From: Posidonia oceanica
Lineage: Eukaryota > Streptophyta > Magnoliopsida > Alismatales > Posidoniaceae
Assembly (NCBI GenBank): GCA_037176725.1
Contig: JAZBRS010000049.1
Span: 16,200,001-16,264,000, forward strand
Direction of reading: 5' to 3'
Length of the DNA: 64,000 nucleotides
In this document: positions 33,801 to 45,959 of the stretch, piece by piece
How positions within the stretch are numbered: position 1 is the first letter of the stretch
How the letters are laid out: every line of letters starts with the position of its first letter
The notes under the pieces: generated by a model
Seen by the model: only the letters and a program-made list of their open reading frames with translations
Told to the model about the DNA's origin: nothing
Databases searched by the model: none
Made by a program: the position numbers and the translations under genes

Positions 33801-36754
33801 CCGGAGCGGCGAGCAGAAACGGGGCAGGAGGGCTGGAAACTTACTTCTAAGGGGCTGAGAAGCAACAGGGGGAGAAGAGGGAGCTGAGGGAGTGAAGAAA
33901 TACCTGGCTCCGCGTCTGGAACGTGCTCCCGACCTCAGCAGTATCGGGGCTGGCCGGCGAAGTTCGTGCGGTTGCAGCGGCGACTGTCGAGCGCTCGCAG
34001 AGGTTGGGGCTGGCTCAGAGCAAGCTTCCGGTGCTTCCCAAACGTCCGGACGTGAGCTTTGAAGCTCGGGCAGCGATTCGGCACTTTTTGGGTTCAGACA
34101 GATGGTCGGAGGTCGGGGGGGATGTTTGCTGCATCTCAGGCTGGATGGGACCCTCCGGGAGGTTGCTGGAGGTCCGGGGAGCGATTCTGGATGATTGGAT
34201 TATGGTTCTGGAGAGTGTAGAGGGAGATTGAAGGCGGGTTTGATTTCTGGTCCGGAGGAGGGGTAAGTGTTTGTTGTGGAGATTTTGGTCTATGGTGAGG
34301 GAGAGGGCTGAAGGTTAGGTGCTTTGGGAAGGTGGATGTCTGGTGATTATCTGGGTGGAGTTTGGTGGGAAGCAGCGAGCTGTGGTGGAGGGAATTGTGG
34401 GAGGATCGGTGTTGGGTTGCAGTGGTGATTAGGTGGAGTTTCAGGGCGGTTTTAGGTGGTGAAAAGGCAATGGGATGGCGGGAGATGAAGGTTGGTAGTT
34501 GGGTGAGATTGGGGAAGCAACTGGGAGGAGTGTGGTGGCTTGAGGTGGGTCTGGCTTGCTGGAAAGAGAAGAGGGAGGTTTGCTGCGGATTTTAGCAGAG
34601 GAAGGGGAGGGAATTGCTGAAGGGAGGCTGGAGAATTGGAGGCTCTCTCCGGGATGCTGAAGACTCTCTCAGGCTCTCTCTTCTGCTCTCTCTTCTCTCT
34701 GGAATTGGAAGATGAAGAGGAGAAGGAGGAGGTCGCACAGGTGGGGAGAAGGTCTGAATTCTGGTTTGGGATTGCTCTCTCAGGGTTTTCTGATCGCTCG
34801 CTCTCTCTCTGGATCGTCCAAAGCCGAAGGAAGGAGGAGAGGACTGGAGGCTTAAATGAGGAGGAGGCTGGAGACTGCTGGCGCGAACTGGTGGTTTGAA
34901 TTCCACCGGCGGCACTGCAGCAGAGGCGATGGATGTCGGCGAGTCGACCTGCATGCCCCCCGGAATTGGTGCTGAGAGAAGAGAGGAGCGGCGAGCTGCT
35001 GTTGCTGATAAGATGGAGGCTTCAAATTCGAACGATGGAGGGAGGGCTGTAGCAGCTGTTCGCGGGAGGAAAAATGGAGGAGGAAGCGCAGAAGGCTGAG
35101 GAAGAAGAAGGAGAGGCGTGGGCTGGACTGCTGCGGGCCGAGAAAAAGGAGAAAAAATAAAGGAAAAAGGAAAATGGGCCGACGGGCCCAGTAAGGAAAA
35201 GGAAGAAAGAAAAAGAGAAGGAAGAAAGAAAGAAAGGGTAGAATGGGGAAATAAAATTAGTAAAAATGAACTAAAAATAAATAAAAATACTAGAAAGGTT
35301 GTGATGTAGATTAGGATTTTAATTAAATTTTTTAATGGCCATTTTGGGTTGATTAATGTGTTTTGGGCTTGATTAGGGTTTTAGGGTTTTGGTTTTGCTT
35401 TTAATTGGTTTTCACTTGATTAAATGTTTGTTAAACCTTTTTCTAAATTGTTTTAAAAATTGTGTTTCTCTTGTTAGATACTCAGGACATTGATTAGGAT
35501 TTTTTAGGATTTATTTTCGTATTAATCAGGATTGGTTTTAGGTTTTTAAGTCTTAGTCTTCTTAGGTTTTTTTTCTTTCTTAAGTCTTTTAAATTATGCT
35601 TTGATTTTTATTTGTTGATTTTTCTTGGAGTTTTTAGTTAGATTTTTCTGGTTTGATAGGGTGTTTTTAAGTCTTTTAAATGTGTTTTTCTTTTCCTTTT
35701 AATTAAGTTTTTAATTTGTTTTTTTCTTAGGTTTGTTAGGTTAAGTCTCTTTGTTTCTTTAATTACTTGTTTTAGTGTTTGTTTTTTAATTCTTCTTTTT
35801 AGGGTTTTTTTTTTAATTCTTTTGATGGGGTTTTTACTTTTGGTAGGTTTTGGTTTTATTTTAGTTTTTTCCTTGATTTTTCAGTGTTTTCTTTTGATTT
35901 GTTTTGCATTTTTTAGCTTACATGCTTGGTTTTCCTTTTAGTTTGATTTAGTTAAGTTTAGGTTTTTAATTACTTGTTTAATGTTTTTAATTGCTTTTCT
36001 TAGGGTTCTGATTTGTTTCTTTTATATTTTGGGGTTTTACAGATTTTTAGGGGTTTTCATGGATTTTTGCAAAAGAAAGAAAGGGGAAAAGAGAAAGAAG
36101 TAGAGAAGGGAAAAAAGGAAGAATAAAGGGAAAAGAGATGAGTTGGAGGAAAAGGATTTTTAAAATTCAGGAAAAAGCTAAAAATAAAGTAAAAATAGGA
36201 ATAAGATAGAGAAGGGATAGAAGTACAAAGGGGGCCCACAGCCAGGCCAGAAAAAGGGCAAAAAGGAGATGAAAAGAGAGATGATAATCAGGAGAGAGAG
36301 AGGAGAGAGAAAATGATAATCCCGGAGAGAGAAAGGATAATTTGGGTGAAAGGGGGTCTTAAAGGTCTTGGAATGGGGTGAAAATTGGTGAGTGGGTAGT
36401 CTAGGATTTGAGGTGTTGGTCCTGAAGTTTTAGTTTGATTCTAAGGAGGTTTTGGAGGGGTTTCAAGGTGCAGAAAAAGGGAAGTTTCACCTAAGTTCTC
36501 TAGGGTTTTTGGGAATGGTCTAGGTTTGGAAATTTCTAGGTTCTTGGGTAGGCTTGTTAAGTGGGTGTTGGTGGGTTTTCCTATGGATTTTGGTTAGGTT
36601 TTGAGCCTGGAAAGAGGGGTAAAGGCTTGGGTCAAGATGGGCTGATTTTGAAGGGTAAAGAAGAGGATTAGGGTTTGGTTTGGGTTTGGGTTTAAGACCA
36701 GCAATCATTAGGAGGGTTCCAAGGATCCAAGCCTGTCAAGATGGGGTGTCAACA
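30837..36754 (-). mobile_element. 5' LTR of the complete element
   Basis: 5,918 bp, near-identical to the 3' LTR. One visible difference is a tandem duplication of about 23 bp (GCAAGGACTCCTGTTACGTG...) near 31136-31180, present only here. Landmarks: internal motif (about 30950, here mutated to GAGTCACCA), minisatellite 31440-31720, donor-like sites at 32175 and 33903, hairpin 33464-33517, GC-rich block 33450-35100, T-rich tract 35320-36040. The promoter must lie in it, but I could not place a TATA box with confidence. Confidence 0.95.
33464..33517. repeat. Single large hairpin in the complete element's 5' LTR
   Basis: Nested inverted repeats: GCCGGCG...CGCCGGC outside, CATGGACACTG...CAGCGTCCATG inside (one mismatch), and GCAGC-AA-GCTGC at the centre. 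The 3' LTR carries the same at 11509-11562. It sits at the edge of the GC-rich block. Confidence 0.85.
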
Positions 36755-36759
36755 AAAAC

Positions 36760-39700
36760 CTATTTAAAAATCTCAACCTAGAAACAATTACTCTAAAATA
36801 TTTCCAAATCTTTTTTATTTTATTTTCAATCTTTCTTCTAATTCCCTTTCTTTTCTTCTCCCACCATTTTCTTTCTTTCTTTTTTTCTTTCTTTTCCCCT
36901 TTTCTTCTGCCGGCCTGGCCCACTGCCTTCTCCCCTCCTTTCTTTCTTTTCTTTTTTCTTTTCTTTTTCCGCAACCTCAGCCCAGCCCACCTGCCTCCTG
37001 CTTCACCCTTCCTTCCTCCTTCCCTTCTTTCCTTCCTTCTTCTTCTTCCTTCTGTGTTTTCTCCTGCGAACGCAGAATAGCCTTCCCCCCCGTTTTCGAA
37101 TTCAATTCTCCCCCTCCATCGCACCAGCCAACAGAACCCTCTACTCTCACACCCTCTCTCAGCTTTCCCATCCTCCTCTTCGGCGGCATTAATCGTGCGT
37201 CGCCTTGCCAGTCACCCCTCAGTAGTAGTCTCCCTGCTTTGTGGAATTTGAATCCACCAGTAGCTCCAATGCCTCCTGATAAAAGCATCCTTCTCCATTC
37301 CTCCTCCACCTTTTGCCAATTGAGAGAGAGCTAGAGAGAGAGCGTGAGAGCCCAGAATCCCTCTTCCTTCCTCTGAAAAAGCTCAGCATTCCTTCTCCCT
37401 TCAGCAGCCCTCCAATCTCCAGCAAATCCTTCCCCAAACCACACCTGAAATCCCAGCATCCACCTCCACTCTTCCACGACCAGCATCCACCCAGAATCAC
37501 CCCAAACACCTGAACCTCCTCCACAGAACCCATCTCCACCTTCCCTCAGAATTCCTCGCACCACAGACCCTAGAACCAACCCAAATTCTTCCCAGCAACT
37601 CACCCAAACTCCACCCAACATCACACCCACAGACTCACCACAGCCCGAACGCCCCATAGCAAACACTCGCACCAGATTCTGTCCAAAATCCACCCCATCA
37701 GCAAACTCCCTCCACAGCCTCCACCGGTCCAATTCAAAGCTTCCTTCACCATCACCGAACACCTAGCAACCTACCAAAAGCCTCCACCCAGCTCGTGGAG
37801 CCACAGTTTGCCTCCCCCACCTCCGGCAGAACCTGCAACACCCAAAAAAGCCATCTTCTTCCTCCGGCCTGCAAGCTTGCACCTGAGCATCTAGAAAGCT
37901 CCGGAGCATCACCAGAAGTCGGTCCCGACCCTCACGTGCCGCCGGGAACGCCTGCAGTAGCTGGACCATTGCCGCCATCGCCTGCTCAAGCCACTGACGT
38001 CGGGGGAGCAACTCAACTGCCAAAAAAGGTATTTCTTCGCCCCCTTAGCTTAGTTTTCTTCCTCTCTTGCTCCTCGGCCCATTAGAATAGGGTTCTGGTC
38101 TATGTCGTGCGAAGTCGTCGCCGTCGCTGACCTGTCTTCTTCGGCAAGCTCGCTACGCACGATCCCGTCTCTGGTCCGCTCGTCCCTCGCCGATCATCCT
38201 CCAAGCATTGTGGAGGTTCCAGGAGTCCATTTCTGCCCTCTGTTTCCGCATGGGATGCCTCCAACCTCCGGTCTGCTTCCAGAACCTCTGCAGAGCTCCA
38301 GCACCTCCTTCGGTCCACTCCAGCATCCGTCACGCCTCGCCGACCTGCCTTCGGCCTCTAGGGACCTCCGGCACAGCTTCCTAGCCCTCCAGCGCCGTCC
38401 GACCAGCTCTTCTTCTCCGGCCAGACGTTTGCAACCATTTAGCTACAGTGTTTTTCTTTTTTTATTGCCGTACGTTTGCTTTGCGTTTTATTTTTTTTAA
38501 ACTTATGAATTTTACCATGAAATTGCATTTTTGCCTTGTGGTTCTAGCTATTTACTTTCCAGTCTAGCCACAGTTTATATCTCATTTAATTCTGAATAAA
38601 AACCATATAAAATTGCATGAAAAATATGTAGTTTCTTTTATTTGCATGTTAGTCCAATTGTAGTTCAAAGTTCTTTATTTTCTTTTAGTTTTAGTCCTGC
38701 TAGTTTTTTTATTACATGTTAGTCCTCTGTAGTTCTCAGCATTTTATTTTTTCTTTAGTTTTAGCCCTGTCATTTATTTTATTTGCATGTTGGTCCTGCT
38801 GTAGTTCAAATTATTTTTCTGTTTCTTAGTTTCCAGTCCAGTAATTTATTTATTTTGCATCTAGTTCCTGTGGTTGTTAAATGCCATTTAAATGCCTGTT
38901 TTTACTTTATTACATTGCTTTTAAGTCCTGCTTTTTATTTTATTTGCAAATCAGTCCTCTGTTCAGTTCTTAAATTCATTTAATTTCGTATTTTACCATA
39001 TTGCATTGCACTTTTATCCTGTTTTATTTTATTTTTGCTATTTAGTCCTCTGCATGCATGCACAGCATGATTTAATTGCATTTTTCCATACTAAATTGCA
39101 TTTTAGCCACTGCATGTTTTCAAATTACATTTTAGTCCTCAGCATGTTAGAAAAAATCATTTAATTGCATACCTTACCATATTAAATTGCATTTTAGCCC
39201 CTGCATGTTTTCAAATTACACTTTAGTCCTCTACATAATTCACAGCATACATTCAGTTTGCATTTTTTCCATATTAAATTGCATTTTAGCCCCTGCATGT
39301 TTTAAAATTGCATTTTAGTCCACTGTATGCATGCACTGCATTCATTTATTTGCATTTTTCCATATTGCATTGCATTTTAGACCCTACATTTTGTTATTTG
39401 CATCCAGACCCTCAGGTTTTCAAAAACATTGCATTTAGGCCCCCAGGTTTTCAAAAACTTTGCATTTAGGTCCTAGGTTTTGCATTTATTTGCATCCAGG
39501 TCCCTAACTTTTCAAAAACATTGCATATAGGTCCCTAACTTTTCAAAATCATTGCACTTAGGCCATTTTTTGCATGCATTGCACCCATGCATCACTGCAC
39601 TTAGCTTTTTTGCACACTTTTAAGCACTTGTAGCTCCCATGTATGTGGGAGGACCTGTTCTGCACACCCCTTGGACCCTTTTTACACTTAGATCCCTTCT

Positions 39701-41342
39701 CCTCCCCTGGTTCTTGGATCTTCTGATCTTGAGGCCTGTGCAATGCCCGATCGGACCGCCAGATCTTTGCAACCAAGTTACCCGGATCACCCTGGTGGAG
39801 CAGACTCCCATACTGACCAAGTTTGCCTCAGATCAGGCCTCAGATCTCCAAGGTAAGTCTTTCTGAACTCCTGCACAGCACTTTATTGCATATCATTTGC
39901 ATTGCATGCATTGTTTTCGCCTTGCATTTTCCATGCATGTAGATTAGGACTTCCTCTTCTTGCCTATCTACTCTACTTCTTCTTTTCGCGTACTCTCAGT
40001 GTTTTTGGGTTGAGTTCTCCCTAGATGGACTACTGATTGCAACCTTCTTCCCCCTTTTCCACGATCCGATTGCACCATGAGCTTTTAGCAGCGTGCGAGA
40101 CACATCGTGGGACGGTTTAGTGGGAAACAGTCACAGGATAGTGGTGATCCCTCTGCGTGCTCTCTTTCCCCCTTGTAGGTCTTCACACTTGCATTGCGTG
40201 GTCCTTAAGCAGTGTTCGTTCTCACACTTACACCGCTTGCCTCTCCTTACTTGTTTTACTCTTACCCTTTGCATGTTTTTACATCTGTATTGCATGGCTT
40301 TTCGATGTTTTGTTCTCGCATTTGCATCGCTTATTTACTTTGTTTCTTGAATCATTTTGCGTGCCTGCTTTGTTTCTTGCACCGTTTTACGTGCCTGTTT
40401 TGTTTCTTGCACTGTTTTGCGTGTCGACTTTGTTTCTTGCACCGTTTTGCGTGCCTGCTTTGTTTCTTGCACCGTTTTGCGTGCCTGCTTTGTTTCTTGC
40501 ACCGTTTTGCGTGCTTGCTTTGTTTCTTGTGCCGTTTTGCCTGCCTGCTTTGTTTCTTGCACCGTTTTGCCTGCCTGCTTTGTTTCTTGCACCGTGTTGC
40601 CTACTGACTTTCGTTTCCCGCACCATTTTGCATGTTTGACGTTGTTTTCCTTTGCATGACGCCAGCATTGCCTGGTTTTACTGCTGTTTTGTTTTATCGC
40701 CTGCATTTGCATATAGGGCAGTGATGCTTACTGCCTGGAGTTCTCACGAACCAGGGTTTCGCCAGGTTCAGAACACAGACAGCGTTGCTGAGTGCTTAGA
40801 TAGCACGTTTAATTCCTTGCACGCATTTCATCACTTAGAGCACACCTATGAGCATCTAATTTGGCATTCATGGCACTTAGGCATTCAAAGTATGCATTTC
40901 CCTGCGTATGCGAGCGTAAGCCTAGAAAGACCGATTCTCGAGCACGTCGGGGGTGCCTAACACCTTCCCCGCACGTAACAGGAGTCCTTGCCCTTTCTCA
41001 TGGCCTGTAATGACCATATTGCCCTTATCCTAGGCATGAGTCATATCATTTGCATTCCATTGCATCTCATGTCATTTGCATTGCATTGCATTGCATCTTT
41101 TGCTTGGTTTTGCGTGTTTATTCACGCATTTCCCCGGTTTTCCTTGTCTCCCGACTTAATAGACATGGCGGCGACTCTGATTTGTCTTATCTTCTTCTTT
41201 TCTTTCCTTTTTTTCCTTTTTTCAGTGTTTTCGAGTTAAGTCTTCCTTCTCGGACACAGCCGCTAATAGTGAACCTGATTCCGATCGGTGCACGCGAGCT
41301 TTGGCATCGTGCATAGACGATCTGAACACTGGGATTACTACA
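36760..41342 (+). mobile_element. Level 2 solo LTR, 3' part
   Basis: Continues the LTR begun at 7719: CT-rich and GC-rich block (36850-38030) ending at donor-like AAAAAAG/GTATTTC, a second GC-rich block to 38440, the TTGCATTTTAG-phrase tract (38500-39590), an exon-like conserved block with a perfect AAG/GTAAGT at 39853, the minisatellite (40340-40640), the conserved 3' segment, internal CGGCGACTC motif (about 41168), and the end GGATTACTACA at 41342. No primer site follows, and CATGC flanks both ends, so this is a solo LTR. Confidence 0.9.
40340..40640. repeat. LTR minisatellite, 30-bp unit, highly regular copy
   Basis: Eight to nine nearly perfect copies of a 30-bp unit (TTTTGCGTGCCTGCTTTGTT plus TCTTGCACCG). 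The regularity relative to the other LTR copies suggests recent expansion or homogenisation. Confidence 0.9.
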
Positions 41343-41347
41343 CATGC

Positions 41348-42972
41348 ATTTCATTTAAATCATGATTTTTAACTTTATTGCATTGCATAAAAATCCAAAA
41401 TGCATGTTTATTTGCATATTAGTCCTTCAATGGTTTAAAATTCATTTAATTTGCATTTAAAACCTTATTGCATTGCATATAAACCCAGAAAAACATAATA
41501 ATTGCATGTCAGTCCCTGTTTTCAGTTTTTTTGCATGTTTGCATGCTTTCTTGGCTTTGCATTTAAACCCTGCATGTTTTAAAAAACTGCATTTAGGTCA
41601 TTTTCTTGCATTTTTGCATGCACATCCCCTAATTAACCTTGCATTCATTCATGCATTGTTGCATTATCATTCCTGCATGCATTTAGATCTGTTTCACACA
41701 CAGTTAGGAGCATTTTGTACATAGGACCCTGTAGTTTTCCCAAATTACACTTAGGTCCCTGCATTGCATTTTTGCATGCATTTGCATTCCCATGTCATCA
41801 ATCATTGCATCTTTGCATCCATTCAAGCATCCTCAGCACTTTTGCATGCATACATCCTACATTGCACACCCTTAGAGACTACTTACACTTAGGCCCCTAC
41901 CTTTTCTCGCCCTTGAGCCTTCTGACTTGAAACCTGAATAACTTTTGATCGGACCGTTGGATTTCCATGATCTAACTGTCCAGGTCTTCCTGGTTGAATG
42001 ATCTTTCATTTAAACCAAAGTTATCTCAGATCAGGCCTCAGATTCTCAAGATAAGTCCATCTGAATCACAACACATCATTCATTTGCATTACATGCACCG
42101 TTTTGCGTGCCTGCTATCACTTTTGCACCGTTTTGTGTGTCAGCATCTGTTTTCGCCTGTTTTCGCACTGTTTTGTGTGCCCGCTTTCCTTTTCGCTTGC
42201 TGTTGCACCGTTTTACGTACCTACTTTCGTTTCTTGCAACGTTTTGCATGCCTACTTTTGTTTCTCGCACCGTTTTGTGTGTTTGCTGTTGCTTTCCCTT
42301 GCATGTCGCTTGCATGTGTATGGTTTTACCGCTGTTTTGTTTTATCGCTTGCATTTGCATTAGCGCAGTGATGCTTACTGCCTGGAGTTCTCATAGACCA
42401 GGGTTCGCTCGGTTCGGAACACAGACAGCGCTGCTGAGCACTTGTATTGCACGTTTAATTCCTTGCACGCATTCTATCACTAAGAGCACCCATTTGAGCA
42501 TCTAATTAGGTATTCATGGCACTTAGGCATTCAAAGTATGCATTTCCCTGCGTATGCGAGCGTAAGCCTAGAAAGACCGATTCTCGGGCGTGTCGGGGGT
42601 GCCTAACACCTTCCCTGCATGTAACAGGAGTCCTTACCCTTTCTCATGGCCTGCAATGACCATATTGCCCTCATCCTAGGCACGAGTCACATCATTTGCA
42701 TCTCATTGCATATCATTTCATCTGCATTGCATTGCACCTTTTGCTTGGTTTTGTGTGTTTATTCACGTATTTCCCCAGTTTTCCTTGTCTCCCGACTTAA
42801 TAGACACAGTGGCGACTCTGATTTGTCTTATCTTTCCTTTTTTCCCTTTTTTAAGTGTTTTCGAGTCAAGTCTTCCTTCTCGGATACACCCACTAATAGT
42901 GAACCTGATTCTGATCGGTGCACACGAGCTTTGGCACCGTGCATGGATGATCCGAATACCGGGATCGCTACA
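41348..42972 (+). mobile_element. Level 1 solo LTR, 3' part
   Basis: Resumes the level 1 LTR after the CATGC duplication within the TTGCATTTTAG-phrase tract, and continues through the exon-like block (where the donor position reads AAG/ATAAGT at 42051, so the GT is lost), minisatellite (42090-42310), conserved 3' segment, internal TGGCGACTC motif (about 42810), and end GATCGCTACA at 42972. It is followed by the GTAGC duplication. Confidence 0.92.
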
Positions 42973-42977
42973 GTAGC

Positions 42978-45290
42978 TCCTTGATAATAGAACTCTGTGC
43001 ACATTAAATATTCCTGGTTTAGTTCCTCTCTGAGTTTTTGAACCCATTCGGTGGCAGACTCCACTATTGGTGCGCTGATTTTTCGCACCGTGATGGATTG
43101 CCTGTCTGTCTCTGAGATGAAGGGGAGCGAGGATGCCAATGAGGCCAATGAATCAGCCAGGATGTTGTTGCTTCTAAGTGCGTGCACATACATAACCCTA
43201 TCAAATTTCTTCAGTAAGGCTTTAGCTAGGTTGCGGTATTCCTGTAGTTTTGGCGAGAGGGTCTTGTATTTGTTGAGGACTTGCCGTATGACAAGCTGTG
43301 AGTCCCCAACTACTTTTAGTCTCCTTGCCCCTAGATCGAGTGCCATTCGGAGCCTTAGAATGAGTGCATCGTATTCTGCAATGTTATTACTCACTGAGAA
43401 GAGTGGCTGGCCTGCAGCGGGGAGAACAATACCCTATGGAGTGAGGAGTGTTGCCCCTATTCCGGTGCCCTGTGAATTAAGCGCTCCATCGAAATGGAGG
43501 GTCCATTCTCTGATGAGTGGCATGACACTATTGATTGCTAGTATTTCCTCGTCTGGGAAATTTGTTGATACTGGCTGATACTCCGACACAAGTAGCCTGG
43601 CAAGTTGATCCGCGATAGCTTGCCCCTTGATCGCCTTCTGAGTGATGAACTGCAGGTCGAACTCAGTGAGGAGCATTTGCCATCGTGCTAGCCTTCCGGA
43701 CAATGCTGGTTTCTCGAACATATACTTGATAGGGTCCATCTTGGCTATGTAACACACTCTGTGTGCTAGAAAGTAGTGCCTGAGCTTCTGTGAGGCCCAT
43801 ACTAAGGCTAGGCAGTGTCTCTCGATCTGGGAGTACTTCCTCTCGTATTCAATGAATGTCCTACTAAGGTAATAAACCGCTTTCTCCTTCCTTCCAGTCT
43901 CATCGTGTTGTACCAGGACGACACCCATCGAGTTATCAGTGATGGCCAAGTAGAGTAGTAACGGCCTCTCGGGGACTGGAGCAGTCAATACTGGGGGGTT
44001 GAGGAGGTAGAGCTTTAGCTCATCAAAAGCCTTTTGATAGGTATGATCCCACTTGAATTCCGTGTCGCCTTTTAAAAGCTCATAGAATGGTCTACACTTC
44101 TCCGCATGCTGAGAGATGAATCTGTGGATAAATTGTAGCCTCCCTATGAGTCCTCTGAGCTCCTTGATATTCTTCGGCGGTGGCATGGCTGTTATAGCTT
44201 TAGCTTTGGTGGGATCCACTTCTATGCCCCTTTTGCTTACTATGAAGCCAAGTAGCTTTCCAGCAGTAACCTCGAAGACACATTTCTTGGGGTTCATCCT
44301 GAGGTTGTACTAGTCTGCTCTTCGGAGTACTCTTTCTAGTACTTCAAAGTGTCCCTCTCTTGTTTTTGACTTTACTAACAAGTCATCCACATAGCACTCC
44401 ATGCAATCATGTATCATGCCGTGAAAGATTGCCATCATAGCCCTCTGATAGGTGGCTCTAGCGTTCTTTAATCCGAACGGCATGACTACATAGCAGTAGG
44501 TTCCCCATGGAGTGGTAAATGAGGTCTTCTCTTGATCTTCTTTTGCGAGTTTAATCTGGTTGTAACTCGAGAAACCGTCCATGAATGAGAGCATTTCATG
44601 GCCTGTAGTGTTGTCTATGAGGATGTCTATATGTGGAAGAGGGAAATCATCTTTTGGGCATGCTTCATTGAGGTTTCTGTAGTCAATGCACACGCGCACT
44701 TTGCCATCTTTCTTCATTACTAGAACTATGTTTGCGATCCATTCCGGATATACTACAACTCTGATGAACTTTGCTTTATGTAGCTTGTCTATCTCTTCTT
44801 TGACTTTTAGAGTGAGGTCTGGACGTAGATGCTGGAGCTTCTGCTTCGCTGTCTTGGCGCCTGGCTTGAGTGGGAGCCTGTGCTCCACTAGTAGTGAATC
44901 AAGCCTGGGCATTTCTCCGTAGGAGAAGGCCAGTACCTTCACATATCTTTTGAGTAGTTTCTCCATTCTGAGTCGTTCATCTGAGTTGAGGGCAGAGCTT
45001 AACCGAACTGGTCGTGGATCATCTTCAGTCCCTAGATTTATTTCTTCAGCGGCAGCCTTGGTCTGCTCATCATATTTCTTCATCATTTCTTCGAAGATAG
45101 CAGGGTCTACCGATTCTTCTTCATCTGGCTCTTCTTCTGTGTCCACTAGCTCGAAGACTTCATAGTTCCCAGTATTTTTGCTGGTGATGTTCGACACTTC
45201 TTTGACTAGGAAGATGGCGTGCGACGTGACTAGCTCCCGTGGCAATGCCGTGGTATAATGACATATCTTGACTGTTTGGGTGATTGGTAC
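42978..45290 (-). pseudogene. Host element pol: RT and RNase H (disrupted)
   Basis: Minus-strand frame open from the solo LTR junction at 45290 through an acidic linker (ELVDTEEEPDEEE), RT fingers (EWIANIVLVMKKDGKVRVCI, DYRNLNEACPKDDFPLPH), and palm with YVDD. A TAG at 44310 interrupts just before YNLRMNPKKC. The first RNase H follows (RPLLLYLAITDNSMGVVL), then the second RNase H, in which a TAG at 43434 falls in a TP-x-G motif; after it come NNIAEYDALI and GDSQLVIRQV. The frame runs into the level 1 insertion site and continues at 4009. Sequence differs clearly from the complete element's pol, so the host belongs to another Tat subgroup or is a chimera. The N-terminal 150 codons of the ORF crossing 45290 are LTR sequence and not part of the gene. 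Confidence 0.9.
45286..45290. repeat. Target-site duplication GGTAC (solo LTR in host)
   Basis: GGTAC at 45286-45290 and again at 51645-51649, each abutting one edge of the LTR. Confidence 0.93.
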
Positions 45291-45959
45291 TGTAATAATC
45301 CCAGTGTTCGGATCGTCCATGCATGTTGCCAAAGCTCGCGTGCACCGATCGGAATCAGGCTCACTATTAGCGGCTATGTCCGAGAAGGAAGACCTAACTC
45401 GAAAACATTTAAAAGAGAGAAAAAGGGGAAAGAAAAGAAGAAGATAAGACAAAATCGGAGTCACCACCAAGTCTATTAAATCGGGAGACAAGGAAAACCG
45501 GGGAAATGCGTGAATAATCACGCAAAACCAAGCAAAAGATGCAATGCAAGGCAATGCAGAAGGAATAAGATGCAAATGAATGCAAATGATGTGACTCGTG
45601 CCTAGGATAAGGGCAGATATGGTCATTGCGGGCCAAGAGAGGGTAAGGACTCCTGTTACGCGCGGGGAAGGTGTTAGGCACCCCCGACACGCCCGAGAAT
45701 CGGTCTTTCTAGGCTTACGCTCGCATACGCAGGGAAATGCAGACTTTGAATGCTTAAGTGCCAATGAATGCCTATCTAGATGCTCAAAGGTGTGCTCTAA
45801 GTAAGGGAATGCAGTGTAGGAAAGTAAACGAGCAATCTAAGCGCTCAGCAACGCTGTCTGTGTTTCGAACCGGGCGAAACCTGGCTCGTGAGAACTCCAG
45901 GCAGTAAGCATCACTGCCCTATATGCAAATGCGGGCGATAAAACAAAACAGCGGAGAAA

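Larger units (their letters stand above)
8907..36754 (-). mobile_element. Complete Ogre/Tat-type Ty3/gypsy retrotransposon, 27.8 kb, minus strand
   Basis: Two nearly identical LTRs (8907-14807 and 30837-36754) flank a 16.0-kb internal region and an exact 5-bp target duplication. On the minus strand the order is LTR, primer binding site, leader, gag, protease, acidic linker, RT, two RNase H domains, integrase, spacer, extra sense ORF, tandem arrays, polypurine tract, LTR. Long LTRs, tRNA-Arg priming, dual RNase H and array-bearing 3' region fit the Ogre branch of Tat. Several in-frame stops and one frameshift mean this copy probably cannot make an unbroken polyprotein, unless readthrough or splicing removes the breaks. 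It is the youngest layer of the nest. Confidence 0.95.

Noticed and set aside
45291..45764. N-terminal 150 codons of the 484-codon ORF ending at 44310
   Set aside because: These codons come from the solo LTR; the ORF merely runs across the junction into RT.
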